A stretch of 64,000 nt of DNA from Brevibacterium limosum (GCF_011617705.1 NZ_CP050154.1:496001-560000); one strand, 5' to 3'; counted from the first letter of the stretch, positions 53,563 through 63,200 are shown. Program-made: numbers and translations. Notes: generated by a model from the sequence alone, not told the origin.

Positions 53563-54558
53563 TTGACTCGCATCGCCATCAATGGTTTCGGTCGCATCGG
53601 ACGCAGCACCCTGCGGGCCCTGATCGAGCGCGGCAGCGAGCTCGAGGTCGTTGCCATCAACGACCTCGGCCCCGTCGACGATCTCGCTCGGCTGCTGAAG
53701 TTCGACACCACCCTCGGACGCTTCGGCCCCAGTGTCGAGGCCACCGAGGATTCCCTCGTCATCGACGGCAAGACCATCAAGGTCTTCGCGAAGAAGGATC
53801 CGGCCGAACTGCCCTGGGGTGAGCTCGACATCGACATCGCGCTCGAATCCACCGGTCGCTTCACCAAGGCCGAAAAGGCCCGCGCCCACATCACCGCCGG
53901 CGCGAAGAAGGTCCTCGTCTCCGCTCCCTCGAAGGGCGCCGACGTCACCCTCGCCTACGGCGTGAACAGCGAGGCCTACAAGCCCGAGCACACCGTGATC
54001 TCCAACGCCTCCTGCACGACGAACGCCCTGGCCCCGCTGGCCAAGGTCCTCGACGACCTCGCCGGAATCGAGCAGGGCTTCATGACCACCGTCCACGCCT
54101 ACACCGGTGACCAGATGGTCCAGGACGGTCCCCACAAGGATCCCCGCCGTGCGCGCGCCGCCGCCGAGAACATCATCCCGACCTCCACGGGTGCGGCCAA
54201 GGCCATCGGCCTCGTCCTCCCGCAGCTCGACGGCAAGCTCAGCGGCGATGCCATCCGCGTGCCCGTCCCGGTCGGTTCGATCGTCGAGATCAACACGACC
54301 GTGTCCCGTGAGGTCACCCGCGACGAGGTGCTCGACGCCTATAAGAAGGCCGCCGACGGCGAACTCAAGGGCATCCTCGACTATGAGACCGAACCCGTGG
54401 TCTCGTCCGACATCGTCGGTCAGGCGGCCTCGTCGATCTTCGACGCAGCACTCACCCGCGTCGACGGCAAGCACGTCAAGGTCGTCGCCTGGTACGACAA
54501 CGAGTGGGGCTTCTCCAACCGCGTCGTCGACAACCTCGAGTTCATCGGCAAGAACTGA
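53563..54558 (+). CDS. gap: glyceraldehyde-3-phosphate dehydrogenase
   Basis: 331 residues from TTG 53563, chosen because AAGGAG (53552-53557) then has good spacing; a GTG at 53557 would lie inside that site. The NAD-binding motif INGFGRIGR, the catalytic Cys in SNASCTTNALAP and YDNEWGFSNR are all present. It oxidises glyceraldehyde-3-phosphate in glycolysis. The sequence after beta-2 (INDLG) is of the NAD-dependent type. It is not followed by pgk and tpi, unlike many actinobacterial gap genes, so this may be a separate copy; a 210-base leader precedes it. Confidence 0.95.
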   Translation: MTRIAINGFGRIGRSTLRALIERGSELEVVAINDLGPVDDLARLLKFDTTLGRFGPSVEATEDSLVIDGKTIKVFAKKDPAELPWGELDIDIALESTGRFTKAEKARAHITAGAKKVLVSAPSKGADVTLAYGVNSEAYKPEHTVISNASCTTNALAPLAKVLDDLAGIEQGFMTTVHAYTGDQMVQDGPHKDPRRARAAAENIIPTSTGAAKAIGLVLPQLDGKLSGDAIRVPVPVGSIVEINTTVSREVTRDEVLDAYKKAADGELKGILDYETEPVVSSDIVGQAASSIFDAALTRVDGKHVKVVAWYDNEWGFSNRVVDNLEFIGKN

Positions 54559-54629
54559 TCTTCACCGGCGATATCCGCCGGTGACTTCGAACGTCGCCGA
54601 GGTGGTTGCTCGGTGCCGACGGATGCACC

Positions 54630-54668
54630 TGTGGCCTCGAACCTGCATCGAGCAGGTTCGAGGCCACA
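54630..54668. terminator. bidirectional terminator between gap and the XRE-like gene
   Basis: A perfect 17-base stem (54630-54646 with 54652-54668; arm TGTGGCCTCGAACCTGC) closes a 5-base loop. It lies between convergent stop codons at 54558 and 54739. Confidence 0.8.
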
Positions 54669-54738
54669 GTCGTCTTGCCAGGATTTCGGAACGGGGATTC
54701 CCCGCGCCGAGGCGGCTGTCCGGTCGTCGCGAGTGTGT

Positions 54739-55056
54739 TCAGACGTCATCGGCGCCGGGGGTGCCGCCTTCGTCCTCCCAGCGTTCGATCGCACGGACCT
54801 TGGCGCGGCTGAACTTCAGGCGAATGCCGTAGCCGCCCTCTTTGCCGTCGGGAATGAACCGTGCGCCGTACTGCTCGAGCGCGAGAACGAGTCGACGCTC
54901 CTGTTCGGCGGTGAGGTCGGTGATCCCCTTCTCATAGTCCTTGAGTTCGGACTTCCCGATCTCGGCCTTGTCCGCCACATGCTTGGCCGCGACCTGGCAG
55001 AGTGCCCGCGTCGCGCGCGCCAGGGGTCCGTCGATGATGATCTCTTCTGTGCTCAT
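54739..55056 (-). CDS. small XRE-like helix-turn-helix protein
   Basis: 105 residues from ATG 55056, with GGTGGAG just upstream; the frame continues further but without a site. The pattern LARATRALCQVAAKHVADKA, IGKSELKDYEKGITDLTAEQERRLVLALEQYGARFIP and GIRLKF follows the short XRE repressors of the type RALLGWSQEELAERAGVSRSTIRDFERGRR...ALEAAGVEF, including the C-terminal GVRL-like strand. Unlike a typical XRE box the first helices are diverged. Likely a DNA-binding regulator; target unknown. Confidence 0.55.
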   Translation of the reverse strand: MSTEEIIIDGPLARATRALCQVAAKHVADKAEIGKSELKDYEKGITDLTAEQERRLVLALEQYGARFIPDGKEGGYGIRLKFSRAKVRAIERWEDEGGTPGADDV

Positions 55057-55323
55057 GACTCCACCATGCCAGAGCCCATCATGACTGCCAAGGCTGGGGT
55101 TGCCTGCAGCTCCCACTTCGGTGTCCGCAGCGAGGCGGGATCGGTGGGTGCGCTGTGTTTCGAGATTTTCTGTTGTGGCAGGTGAACTCATAAATTACTG
55201 ATATTCGATTCTCTGGCGAGCAAGATATGTCAGTGCCTTCGTCTAATGTTCGTCTCATGCTTCCGCCATCGGAGTCGGAAGCGGCGCGTCGCAGCGTGCG
55301 GCGCATGACGGAAGGTCAGAACA

Positions 55324-56298
55324 ATGGAGATCAAGACCAGAAGCATCCGCAGCCTGGCGTATCGCTGCGAAGAGTTCCTCGATGAGAGTGGGCAGCCGCG
55401 CTCGATCAGTTACCCGAACAGCCTCGCGCTGTGCATCCTCGACGCGCTCTTCATGACGGGCTCCCATCCGACCGCGATCGACAACGTCGTCGACCGGTAC
55501 ACCGCCAGGCATGGCGGTGCCGACGGCGCGAAGTCGCTGCGCTATTCGATCGCCGCGGCCGGAGGATCTGAGAAGTGGGCGCGGGAGGTGATCTGCAACC
55601 TCAAACCCGCCCATACCCAACCCGGGGCGATGCTCAGAGCCGAGGTCGTCGACCGTGCCACACGGGTGATGGCCGATCACGGCATCGACACCGTCGACGA
55701 CCTCCTCGCGGCGGTCGGTGACGAACCGTCGACCGGGCGGCATGCCAACGAGGTGGCCTGTGCCTGGAAGGAACTGCCGAGCCAGAAGTCGGGGATCTCC
55801 TGGCGGGCACTGCTCATGGTCGCGGGGTCCGATCACTTCGAGATCGACTACCGGGTGAAAGGATTCTTCGGCAGGCCGTTTGGCAGCTTCCCTCGGATGA
55901 CGGACGACGAGGTGCTCGAGCTGATCTCAGCGACGGCCGACTACCTCGAGGTCGACGACAGGGTGGTCAAGCAGATCATCTGGCAGGTCTCGCATCGTCG
56001 TCTCCGGCCGGACCCGAAGCGCAAGGAGTTCTACCTGCCGTATCCCCTGGATGACGAGCTCGACGAGGAGCCGGATTGGTGGCTTGGGGTGTACGACCCC
56101 GAGATTCGCAATGAAGCTGATGAGTGGTCGTCGATCTTCGAACCCGAATTCAGAACTGCCTCCTTCGAGTCCGAGGAGGCGCTCGAATCCCAGCGAGCGT
56201 TCGAACCCAAGGGAGAGTTCGCGCCAGCAGACGAGGAAGAAACTGACTGGTCAGCGCCGTATCCGCTGTCGGGCACGACCGGTGCTGCTCCCTTCTGA
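55324..56298 (+). CDS. conserved helical protein with HhH/DNA-glycosylase-like pattern
   Basis: 324 residues from ATG 55324 with GGAAGG upstream. The first ~215 residues are helical, with SYPNSLALCILDALFMTGSH at the start and SQKSGISWRALLMVAGSDHFEIDYRVKGFF near residue 150. This matches a widespread actinobacterial family whose layout recalls HhH-GPD base-excision glycosylases (helix-hairpin-helix followed by an Asp), but the catalytic Lys/Asp pair is not convincing. The last ~100 residues are acidic and disordered, which is unusual for the family. No operon partners. Confidence 0.6.
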   Translation: MEIKTRSIRSLAYRCEEFLDESGQPRSISYPNSLALCILDALFMTGSHPTAIDNVVDRYTARHGGADGAKSLRYSIAAAGGSEKWAREVICNLKPAHTQPGAMLRAEVVDRATRVMADHGIDTVDDLLAAVGDEPSTGRHANEVACAWKELPSQKSGISWRALLMVAGSDHFEIDYRVKGFFGRPFGSFPRMTDDEVLELISATADYLEVDDRVVKQIIWQVSHRRLRPDPKRKEFYLPYPLDDELDEEPDWWLGVYDPEIRNEADEWSSIFEPEFRTASFESEEALESQRAFEPKGEFAPADEEETDWSAPYPLSGTTGAAPF

Positions 56299-56353
56299 CC
56301 AGGACGAACGGCTGGTCTCCGACCGGGTTCGGTATCGTTCCGACCCGGTCGAC

Positions 56354-58210
56354 TCAGCCGCCCTCGTTGCGCCGGTGCTGTGCAGCCAGCCGCACCGGCG
56401 CATTCGGGGCACCGTAGCCCTGGTAGTCACCTCGGCGTTCGACCATTTCGAAGAACACCGACCCGATCGTCGACGTGTAGAAGTGGAGGAATGTGCCGAC
56501 GTCGTCTCTGTCGTAGAGGATATTGTTCTCACGCAGCCGCTCGAGAACCTCGGGGGCGAGATCGAAACGCGCCTCGAGGTCTTCGTAGTAGTTCTCAGGA
56601 ACAGGGAGGAAGTCCAGCCCCCGCGAGACCGCGGTCGCGGCCGCAGTGAAGATGTCGTCGCAGGCGAGGGCGACATGCTCGGGATAGCTGCCGGTCGCTG
56701 GGGATTCGGCCGCGCGCGGAGCCAGGTTGAGCGGCATCCGGATCGCCCCGTCGGAGCTCGCCATCACCTGAGAACGGATAAGGCCCGAAGGGCTGGGCAC
56801 ATCGTTTGATGACTGGGCGTGGAGAGCGAGGAGGGAGGTGTAGAAGAGCACCGCTTCGTCGTAATGGTGCGCGGGCTGCGCCAAGTTCACGTGATCGATT
56901 GCCGAGAGTCGGTCATCGGGGACGTTGCCGAACTCCTCGGTCCATGTCGGATCGATGCCGGTCCCATCGCCGAAGAAGACCTCGGAGCCGTCGGGAGCGA
57001 ACACGCCGCGCAGAACTTCCTCGTCGTGGGCCTGATCGCGGGGCGCTTCCGTGGCCTGGAGCAGGATCGCCCGCTCCATGGCGGCGTCGGCATCGGCGAC
57101 GGCGAAGCCGATGCCCCGCAGATGAGTCCCGGATTCCGCGGATTCTGCTGCCGGATCGGTGGATACGACAGCCGGATCGGTGGGTTCGGTGACGACGATT
57201 CGAGCTTGGCCGCGTCGCCACAGCTGCACATGCGGCTTCGTGCGATGGAAGCCGACGAAGCGGAAGCCGAGCTGATGGATCTGCCGAGTGAGCGCGCCCA
57301 GATCATCGGTGTTCAGTTCGACGTAGTCGACACCGCGCGGTTCCGCGACCTGCGGCAGCGGCTGCAGATCGAGTCTCACACGGTCGCCTCCGGAGTGAGC
57401 GGCGGACACATTGGCTTCGAGCCACCGCAGAGAGCGCAGGCCGTCGACGGCGGTGCGCTGAGTATCGGCCTGCCGGAACGAGTCATTGAAGACCTCGAGT
57501 GAGACCGGCCCGGCATACCCGGTGGCAGCGACACGAGCGAGGAAGTCGGTGAGATCCCACGAGCCTTCGCCGGGGAAGACTCGGTGGTGGCGGGACCAGC
57601 TGAGGACGTCCATCGACAGGGCCGGGGCGTCGGCGAGCTGGAGGAAGAAGATCTTCTCACCCGGAATCTCGGCGATGCGGGACAGATCCGTGCCGCGGGA
57701 GAGGATATGGAAGCTGTCGAGGCAGGTGCCGATGCGCGGATGATCCGCGGCCCTCACCAGGTCCCACGCGCGATCGTATTCGGAGACGAACCGGCCCCAG
57801 GCCAACGCCTCGTAGGCGACGTCGATGCCGTATCTCTCAGCCAGATCGCCGAGGCGGCGCAGCTGATCGACGATCACCTCGTCATCGCCGATGGTCGCGG
57901 TGGCGACGTTCGAGCACAGCAGGATCATGGTCATGCCGAGTCGCTGCATCAGCTGGAACTTCGCCTCGGCCCGGACCAAGTTGGCAGCGAACTGCTCATC
58001 ATCGACGCCTTCGAAATCACGGAAGGGCTGATAGAGATCAAGACTTAACCCGAGCTCTGCGGCCAGCGCCGCGATCGCCTCGGGGGAGTGGGGAGAGACG
58101 ATGAGATCCTGCTCGAAGATCTCGACCCCATCGAATCCTGCCCTCGCGGCAGCCTGCATCTTCTCTTCAAGCGTGCCCGACAGGCACACTGTGGCGATCG
58201 AGGTTCTCAT
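56354..58210 (-). CDS. quiC: 3-dehydroshikimate dehydratase, fused TIM-barrel/VOC form (QuiC1-like)
   Basis: 618 residues. The N-terminal ~280 residues are an AP-endonuclease-2/sugar-isomerase TIM barrel (GFDGVEIFEQDLI; VAYEALAWGRFVSEYDRAWDLV; CLDSFHILSRG; metal-binding Glu in SLEVFND). The C-terminal half is a two-domain VOC/HPPD-like region (IDHVNLAQP, PEHVALACDDIFTAA, VFFEMVERRGDYQGYGAPN). This fusion is the known bacterial QuiC1 form that converts 3-dehydroshikimate to protocatechuate, opening quinate and shikimate to the beta-ketoadipate pathway. Its start overlaps the stop of the transporter gene by four bases. A small in-frame repeat (TDPAVVSTDPAAES) sits in the linker. Confidence 0.85.
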   Translation of the reverse strand: MRTSIATVCLSGTLEEKMQAAARAGFDGVEIFEQDLIVSPHSPEAIAALAAELGLSLDLYQPFRDFEGVDDEQFAANLVRAEAKFQLMQRLGMTMILLCSNVATATIGDDEVIVDQLRRLGDLAERYGIDVAYEALAWGRFVSEYDRAWDLVRAADHPRIGTCLDSFHILSRGTDLSRIAEIPGEKIFFLQLADAPALSMDVLSWSRHHRVFPGEGSWDLTDFLARVAATGYAGPVSLEVFNDSFRQADTQRTAVDGLRSLRWLEANVSAAHSGGDRVRLDLQPLPQVAEPRGVDYVELNTDDLGALTRQIHQLGFRFVGFHRTKPHVQLWRRGQARIVVTEPTDPAVVSTDPAAESAESGTHLRGIGFAVADADAAMERAILLQATEAPRDQAHDEEVLRGVFAPDGSEVFFGDGTGIDPTWTEEFGNVPDDRLSAIDHVNLAQPAHHYDEAVLFYTSLLALHAQSSNDVPSPSGLIRSQVMASSDGAIRMPLNLAPRAAESPATGSYPEHVALACDDIFTAAATAVSRGLDFLPVPENYYEDLEARFDLAPEVLERLRENNILYDRDDVGTFLHFYTSTIGSVFFEMVERRGDYQGYGAPNAPVRLAAQHRRNEGG

Positions 58211-59532
58211 CGCGACCTTTCCTCATGGACGACATCGATCTCTTCCAAGCTCAGTCCCTTCGTCTCCTTCGCCGTCATCGCGACAAGACCGACGACGATG
58301 CAGACGCCTGCGGTGAACGCAGCGACCGACACCCAATTCTCTCCTCCCGCGCCGGCGACGGCGGAGGCGAGCACCGGAGCCAGGCCGCCGGAGACCGCGA
58401 ATCCGACCTGAGTGCCCAGTGCCAGACCTGTCACTCGTGCCGTCGTCGGGAACATCTCGGCGTAGAACGAGGGCCAGATGGAATTGGCCAGAGAGTACGC
58501 GCAGCCGGACATCAGGGCGCCGAAGACGAAGATGAGCGGCCAATTCCCGGCCGAGACCGCACCCAGGTACGGGAACATCATCAGTCCCGACCCGACGGCA
58601 CCGGTGATGAAGACCGGTTTCCGGCCGAACCTGTCCGAGAGCAGCGCGGCCGCCGGTATCGCGAACAGCGCGACACCGTTGGCGATGACCGAGACGAGCA
58701 GCATCGTCGAACGCTCGAGTCCGACGATCGAGGTGGCGAATGACAGCGACCAGACGGTGAAGACCATGTTCACGGTGTTGACCATGGCGCACACGGCCAC
58801 ACGGACGACCGCGGCCTTGTGCCACCGGAAGACCTGCATCAGCGGCGGGTTCTCGACCCGGGACTCCTGAAACGCCGGCGGCTCCTCGAGTCCGCGGCGG
58901 ATGAGCCAGGCGGTGAGCACGACCAGCGCCGAGAGCCAGAACGGCACCCGCCAGCCCCAGCTGAACAGGGCCTCATCGGGCAGGAACGCGGTGAAGGGGA
59001 TGAACACCGCGGTCGCGAGCAGGGTTCCGGCCTGAGTCCCGTGCAGGGTCCAGCTCGTCGTCCACGACCGCTTCTCCTCTGCCGAGTGTTCGAGGGAGAC
59101 GGAGATCGCGCTCGCCTGTTCACCCGAAGCCGACAGGCCCTGGATGACCCGGCAGAGCACGAGCAGGATCGGAGCCAGCATGCCTACCTGCTCATAGGTG
59201 GGAAGGCAGCCGACCACGAAGGTCGAGACTCCCATCATGAACAGAGTGAGCATGAGGACGAACTTGCGGCCGAATCGGTCACCGAGCGGTCCCATGATGA
59301 GCGCACCCAGCGGACGCACGACATAGGCGACTCCGACGGTGCCCATGGCCAACAGGATGGCGATTCCCGGTGCAGTGGTCTCGGGGAAGAACAGGGTGTT
59401 GAGCACCAGGGCCGCGGCGGTGCCATAGACCGCGAAGTCGTAGTACTCCAGCGCGGAGCCCGTCCAACTCGACAGGGCTGCGCGCAGCGGTGTCTTCTTC
59501 GTGGGGCGAGCTTCCTCGGTCGCGTTGCTCAT
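58207..59532 (-). CDS. MHS-family (MFS) transporter, candidate shikimate/quinate importer
   Basis: 441 residues from ATG 59532, which has GAGGA five bases upstream. Twelve membrane helices with the metabolite:H+ symporter motifs GDRFGRKFVL, CRVIQGLSASGEQASA and LLSDRFGRKPVF. MHS proteins import dicarboxylates, shikimate, betaine or aromatic acids. Coupled to the dehydratase gene and divergent from an IclR regulator with aroQ and aroE, so the substrate is probably shikimate or quinate. Confidence 0.9.
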   Translation of the reverse strand: MSNATEEARPTKKTPLRAALSSWTGSALEYYDFAVYGTAAALVLNTLFFPETTAPGIAILLAMGTVGVAYVVRPLGALIMGPLGDRFGRKFVLMLTLFMMGVSTFVVGCLPTYEQVGMLAPILLVLCRVIQGLSASGEQASAISVSLEHSAEEKRSWTTSWTLHGTQAGTLLATAVFIPFTAFLPDEALFSWGWRVPFWLSALVVLTAWLIRRGLEEPPAFQESRVENPPLMQVFRWHKAAVVRVAVCAMVNTVNMVFTVWSLSFATSIVGLERSTMLLVSVIANGVALFAIPAAALLSDRFGRKPVFITGAVGSGLMMFPYLGAVSAGNWPLIFVFGALMSGCAYSLANSIWPSFYAEMFPTTARVTGLALGTQVGFAVSGGLAPVLASAVAGAGGENWVSVAAFTAGVCIVVGLVAMTAKETKGLSLEEIDVVHEERSR

Positions 59533-59606
59533 GCTTCCTCGCATCTCTCACTCTCAGGGACAGTCGACGGCCTCAGCGCTGTCGAGCGCTCATCGGACCG
59601 ATGCTG

Positions 59607-59627
59607 TATTGCCATAGTGTGGCAATA
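59607..59627. promoter_or_regulatory. palindromic operator candidate between the divergent quinate/shikimate operons
   Basis: TATTGCCA (59607-59614) and TGGCAATA (59620-59627) are perfect 8-base arms around 5 bases. It lies 75 bases before the transporter start and 159 before the IclR gene, and would suit binding by the adjacent IclR protein. A looser repeat, GTTACATTGTGG followed by TTTACAGTGTGA, lies at 59630-59653. Confidence 0.55.
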
Positions 59628-59785
59628 GTTGTTACATTGTGGTTTACAGTGTGATCGAGATGACATAACCTGTCAACGTGGAACGCAGAGATCATGCTCC
59701 CCGGACACCACGCCCGTCTCGGACACCCGGCCTTCCGCACGGCCCAGCACCAACGACCTGCCACAGCAGCGCAAGGAGGCGAAGC

Positions 59786-60535
59786 ATGCCGCCCAAGGGT
59801 TCGAACTCGGTGACGAAGACCTTCGAGATGCTCGAACTCCTCGGTGAATCACCCGAGGGGATCAGCGCCGCCCAGGCCGCCGAGACCACCGGATACCCGT
59901 TCTCGACGGCCTACCGTCTCCTCGGCGGGCTCGTCGAATCCGGCTATGCCAGCTTCGATGCGCGCACGAAGATCTACACCCTCGGGATGGAGGTCTTCCG
60001 CCTGGCGCAGAAGGTCGCGCACCGACAGGGGCTGTCCGGAGCGACGAAGGATCTGCTGCAGGAGCTGACGAAGTCCACCGGCGAATCGAGCATCCTCGCC
60101 GTCCGCCGCGGCAACGCCGCTCTCACCGTGCTCACCGTCGACGGCCCCCAGTTCCGCACGACCACCGATCCCGGAGACGAATCTCCGCTGCACACCTCGG
60201 CGCTCGGCCAGGCGCTGCTCGCTCATGACCCGCACGCCGATGCCACGGTCGATGCCCTCGAACTCGTCGCCCGCACCCCGAACTCGATCACCGATCCCGA
60301 GCAGATGCGCAAGCGCCTCGAGAAGATCCGCACCGACGGGTGGGCAGGGCAGTCCGAGGAGAACGACATCGGCATGAACGCCCTGGCCGTGCCCGTCTTC
60401 GACCTCGACGGAACACTGCTGGCCTCGCTCGCTCTCGCCGCTCCGGTCTTCCGCCGCAGCCTCGACGAGCTCATCGAGTTCGTCCCCCAACTGACCGAGA
60501 CCGCGGCCTCCATCGCCGCCCGATTCCCGAGGTGA
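59786..60535 (+). CDS. IclR-family transcriptional regulator
   Basis: 249 residues from ATG 59786 with AAGGAGG upstream; an earlier in-frame start lacks one. The N-terminal winged HTH ([45 protein letters not shown]) is followed by the IclR effector domain ([37 protein letters not shown]). IclR proteins control aromatic-acid and quinate catabolism in actinobacteria. It is the first gene of a unit with aroQ and aroE and divergent from the transporter/dehydratase unit. Confidence 0.92.
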   Translation: MPPKGSNSVTKTFEMLELLGESPEGISAAQAAETTGYPFSTAYRLLGGLVESGYASFDARTKIYTLGMEVFRLAQKVAHRQGLSGATKDLLQELTKSTGESSILAVRRGNAALTVLTVDGPQFRTTTDPGDESPLHTSALGQALLAHDPHADATVDALELVARTPNSITDPEQMRKRLEKIRTDGWAGQSEENDIGMNALAVPVFDLDGTLLASLALAAPVFRRSLDELIEFVPQLTETAASIAARFPR

Positions 60536-60537
60536 GC

Positions 60538-60990
60538 ATGCCCGAGATCCTCGTCCTCAACGGACCCAACCTCAACCTCCTCGGTGAGCGCGAACCGGAG
60601 ATCTACGGCCGCACCACCTTGGCCGATATCGAGGCCATGTGCGCCGACACCGCCGCCGAGGCGGGGCTGAGCGTGCGCTGCGTCCAGAGCAACCACGAGG
60701 GCGGGCTCATCGACGCCGTCCACGAGGCCCGGCACACCACAGTCGGGGCGATCATCAACGCCGGAGCGTATACGCACACCTCCCTGGCGCTGCACGATGC
60801 GCTGAAGTCCTACGACCACCCGATCATCGAGGTGCATCTGAGCAATCCGCATGCGCGGGAAGCCGTGCGGCACCACTCCTACCTCTCACCAGTGGCGGCG
60901 GCCGTCATCGCCGGAGACGGCGCCCAAGGCTACGTCCACGCGGTCGAGATCCTCATCGACCACCTCACGAACGCGAAAGCGAGACAATGA
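60538..60990 (+). CDS. aroQ: type II 3-dehydroquinate dehydratase
   Basis: 150 residues from ATG 60538, two bases after the IclR stop, with GAGGTG in the end of that gene. The type II signatures are intact: [50 protein letters not shown] and [11 protein letters not shown]. It interconverts 3-dehydroquinate and 3-dehydroshikimate; here it probably works in the catabolic direction. Its stop overlaps the next start (ATGA). Confidence 0.95.
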   Translation: MPEILVLNGPNLNLLGEREPEIYGRTTLADIEAMCADTAAEAGLSVRCVQSNHEGGLIDAVHEARHTTVGAIINAGAYTHTSLALHDALKSYDHPIIEVHLSNPHAREAVRHHSYLSPVAAAVIAGDGAQGYVHAVEILIDHLTNAKARQ

Positions 60991-61847
60991 CCTCATCCCT
61001 CCTCCTCGGCCTCATCGGCGACGGCATCTCCGCCTCCCGCACCCCGCGGATGCACGAGAACGAAGGCGCCGCTCACTCCATCCCCACGATCTACCGCACT
61101 ATCGACATCAGCAGCCCCCGCCTCGCCGAGGTAGGACTCGACGAGCTGCTCACCGCGGCGATCCGGCTCGGCTTCAACGGACTCAACATCACCCACCCGT
61201 TCAAACAGCAGGTCATCGGCCTCCTCGACGACGTCGACCCGGTGGCCGCGCGCATCGGTTCGGTCAACACCGTCGTCATCGACAGCGTCGGCCGGACGAC
61301 CGGATACAACACCGACGTCACCGGTTTCGCCGCCGGGTTCCGCGCCGGATTGGACGGCGCCGCCACCGAGGCGGTCGTGCAGCTCGGTGCCGGCGGAGCC
61401 GGCCGTGCGGTCGGGTTCGCCCTCGCCGAACTCGGAGTCGGCGAACTCACCATCGCCGACACCGACGTGCGACGTGCCGAAGGACTGGCCGCAGATATCG
61501 TCGAGATGAGTGCGGTCGGCACTCGGGCGCGAGCGATCGGGCTCGATGAGCTCGAAGGGGCGGCCGCCTCGGCGCAGGGGATCGTCAACGCCACCCCGGT
61601 GGGGATGACGGCCTATCCGGGAACCCCGGTCGACACCTCGGTGTTCGGGTCGAAGACCTGGGTGGCCGACGTCGTGTACTTCCCGCTCGAGACTCAGCTT
61701 CTCGCGGAGGCCAGGGCGAAGGGGTGCCGCACGCTCGACGGATCGGGGATGGCGGTCAATCAGGCCATCGACGCGTTCGAACACTTCAGCGGACAGAGGG
61801 CGGAGCCTCAGCGCATGCGCGAGACGTTCCTGTCCTTCGGGGCCTGA
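60987..61847 (+). CDS. shikimate/quinate dehydrogenase (AroE family, probably NAD-dependent catabolic form)
   Basis: 286 residues. The substrate site has [10 protein letters not shown] (catalytic Lys) and YNTDVTGF (Asp), and the cofactor motif is [13 protein letters not shown]. After beta-2 it reads [11 protein letters not shown], an Asp where biosynthetic AroE has a basic NADP clamp (N-R-T), which matches the NAD-preferring quinate/shikimate dehydrogenases of corynebacteria. In the cluster it would oxidise quinate and shikimate to the dehydro forms used by aroQ and quiC. Confidence 0.88.
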   Translation: MTSSLLLGLIGDGISASRTPRMHENEGAAHSIPTIYRTIDISSPRLAEVGLDELLTAAIRLGFNGLNITHPFKQQVIGLLDDVDPVAARIGSVNTVVIDSVGRTTGYNTDVTGFAAGFRAGLDGAATEAVVQLGAGGAGRAVGFALAELGVGELTIADTDVRRAEGLAADIVEMSAVGTRARAIGLDELEGAAASAQGIVNATPVGMTAYPGTPVDTSVFGSKTWVADVVYFPLETQLLAEARAKGCRTLDGSGMAVNQAIDAFEHFSGQRAEPQRMRETFLSFGA

Positions 61848-61850
61848 CGT

Positions 61851-62660
61851 TCAGCCCTGCTCCTTCTTCTGTCTGCGGTATTCCTTGAAGAAGCTGAAGG
61901 CGAAGATGCCGACGATCAGGGCCAGGGTCAGCCACAGCGCGTACTTGTCGATGATCTTGAGAATGTCGACGGCGGCCTCCCCGAGCTGATACCCGAGGAA
62001 CGTCCAGACGAGAGTGAAGATGAGGCAGCCGAGGAGGTCGGCTATGAGGAAGAGCGACAGACGCATCCGCGTCCACCCCGCGACGATGTAGACGAGCGTG
62101 CCGGGGATGCCCGGGCAACGCGAGATCAGCGTCATGAGGAACAGCGCCCAGTTCGGGATCTTCTTCAGCTGGTTGATGCGTTTGAGCTGGCGTTCGTTCT
62201 GTGCGAAGAGCCGCAGCACTCCGTCGCCCCATCGGCGGCCGGCCAGCCAGAACGCCCAATCGAGTTTGGCCATGCCGACGAAGCCGGCGACGATGACCAG
62301 CCACAGCGGGATCTCACCGACCCGGGCATAGGCGGCGGCCGCGACGATCGAGGTCTTCGCGCCGTTGATGAATTCCTGGACGACCGGGGCATTGACGAGC
62401 ATCCACGGCCGCAGCGGCATGAGGCCGAGGTAGATGAGCGGGACGCCGATGATGATGAACAGCAGCAGCTTGTCGAGGCCCTGCGCCTTGCCCTGCCAGG
62501 GTTTGAGCGCCGCCCACGGATTCTCCTTGGGCTCCGCATCAGTGCCGGCGGCGTCTGCCTCGGTCACGTCAGGGGGCGCTTCCGCCTCGGCGCGGTTCGT
62601 CGATGAGGAGTCTGCGGATACGGGCTCGGCCTCGTCGTGGTCCGCGCGATCGTCGCTCAT
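61851..62660 (-). CDS. DedA/VTT-domain membrane protein
   Basis: 269 residues with AGGAG before the ATG at 62660. A ~50-residue acidic N-terminal tail precedes membrane helices and the VTT signature region (AKLDWAFWLAGRRWGDGVLR, ISRCPGIPGTLVYIVAGWTRM). DedA-type proteins are flippases or transporters of phosphatidyl or undecaprenyl lipids and affect envelope homeostasis. The C terminus is short and basic. It ends three bases after the convergent dehydrogenase stop. Confidence 0.85.
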   Translation of the reverse strand: MSDDRADHDEAEPVSADSSSTNRAEAEAPPDVTEADAAGTDAEPKENPWAALKPWQGKAQGLDKLLLFIIIGVPLIYLGLMPLRPWMLVNAPVVQEFINGAKTSIVAAAAYARVGEIPLWLVIVAGFVGMAKLDWAFWLAGRRWGDGVLRLFAQNERQLKRINQLKKIPNWALFLMTLISRCPGIPGTLVYIVAGWTRMRLSLFLIADLLGCLIFTLVWTFLGYQLGEAAVDILKIIDKYALWLTLALIVGIFAFSFFKEYRRQKKEQG

Positions 62661-62789
62661 CGGTGGGCTCCTGCGGGTCGTCGGGGCGGTCGGCGCTTAC
62701 GGTATCACAGGCACCCGAACACCCCACTTAAGAAGACTCTCATCGCCTCCGGCTCGACTTTGCCGCATGCCTTGGGCAATGTGGTCGGT

Positions 62790-63200
62790 ATGGGTGGACG
62801 ATCGAAGATCCTCGGCTGGGTCGTGGCCGGTCTCGTCATCATGCTCGCAATCCTCACCGTGCTCATCGTGCGCAACACCACCCAACCGGAACAGCCGGAT
62901 CTCAGCCCGGTGGAAGTCACCCCCGGGCCGACGGAGACATCCGAGCCGAAGAAGACCGCCCCCGATGCCGACAGCTCTGCAGACGACGACTCCGGCGGCA
63001 GCCCGGCCGACGGCAGGGATGACGCGGACTCGAGAGAGCCGCGGGAGATCGAGCACTCCTACGAACCGGTGCCGAACCCGCCGCGTGAAGTCCCCGACAG
63101 CGACGACGACGGGGACGACGACGGCGATGACGCTGTCGGCGATGACGGCGACGATGACGATGATGACGACGGCGATGACGGGGACGATGATGACGACTGA
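62790..63200 (+). CDS. membrane-anchored acidic low-complexity protein upstream of a sensor kinase
   Basis: 136 residues from ATG 62790; no ribosome-binding site, and a CAATGT hexamer stands seven bases before it, so the message may be leaderless. A single hydrophobic helix (residues ~6-28) is followed by a Pro/Thr/Glu linker and a C-terminal 32-residue run that is almost only Asp and Gly. Outside the membrane this tail could bind divalent cations. The gene overlaps the start of the sensor-kinase gene by 11 bases, so both are made together and the protein may be a sensing partner. No known family recognised. Confidence 0.65.
   Translation: MGGRSKILGWVVAGLVIMLAILTVLIVRNTTQPEQPDLSPVEVTPGPTETSEPKKTAPDADSSADDDSGGSPADGRDDADSREPREIEHSYEPVPNPPREVPDSDDDGDDDGDDAVGDDGDDDDDDDGDDGDDDDD

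Noticed and set aside
52276..54474. 732-residue open frame on the minus strand
   Set aside because: It runs antisense through two well-supported genes (glxA-type regulator and gap) and the intergenic space; no domain is recognisable.
55257..55385. Possible 42-codon leaderless ORF before the HhH-like gene
   Set aside because: TAATGT lies seven, not six, bases before the ATG, and the frame overlaps the start of a better-supported gene that has its own ribosome-binding site; kept only as a weak possibility.
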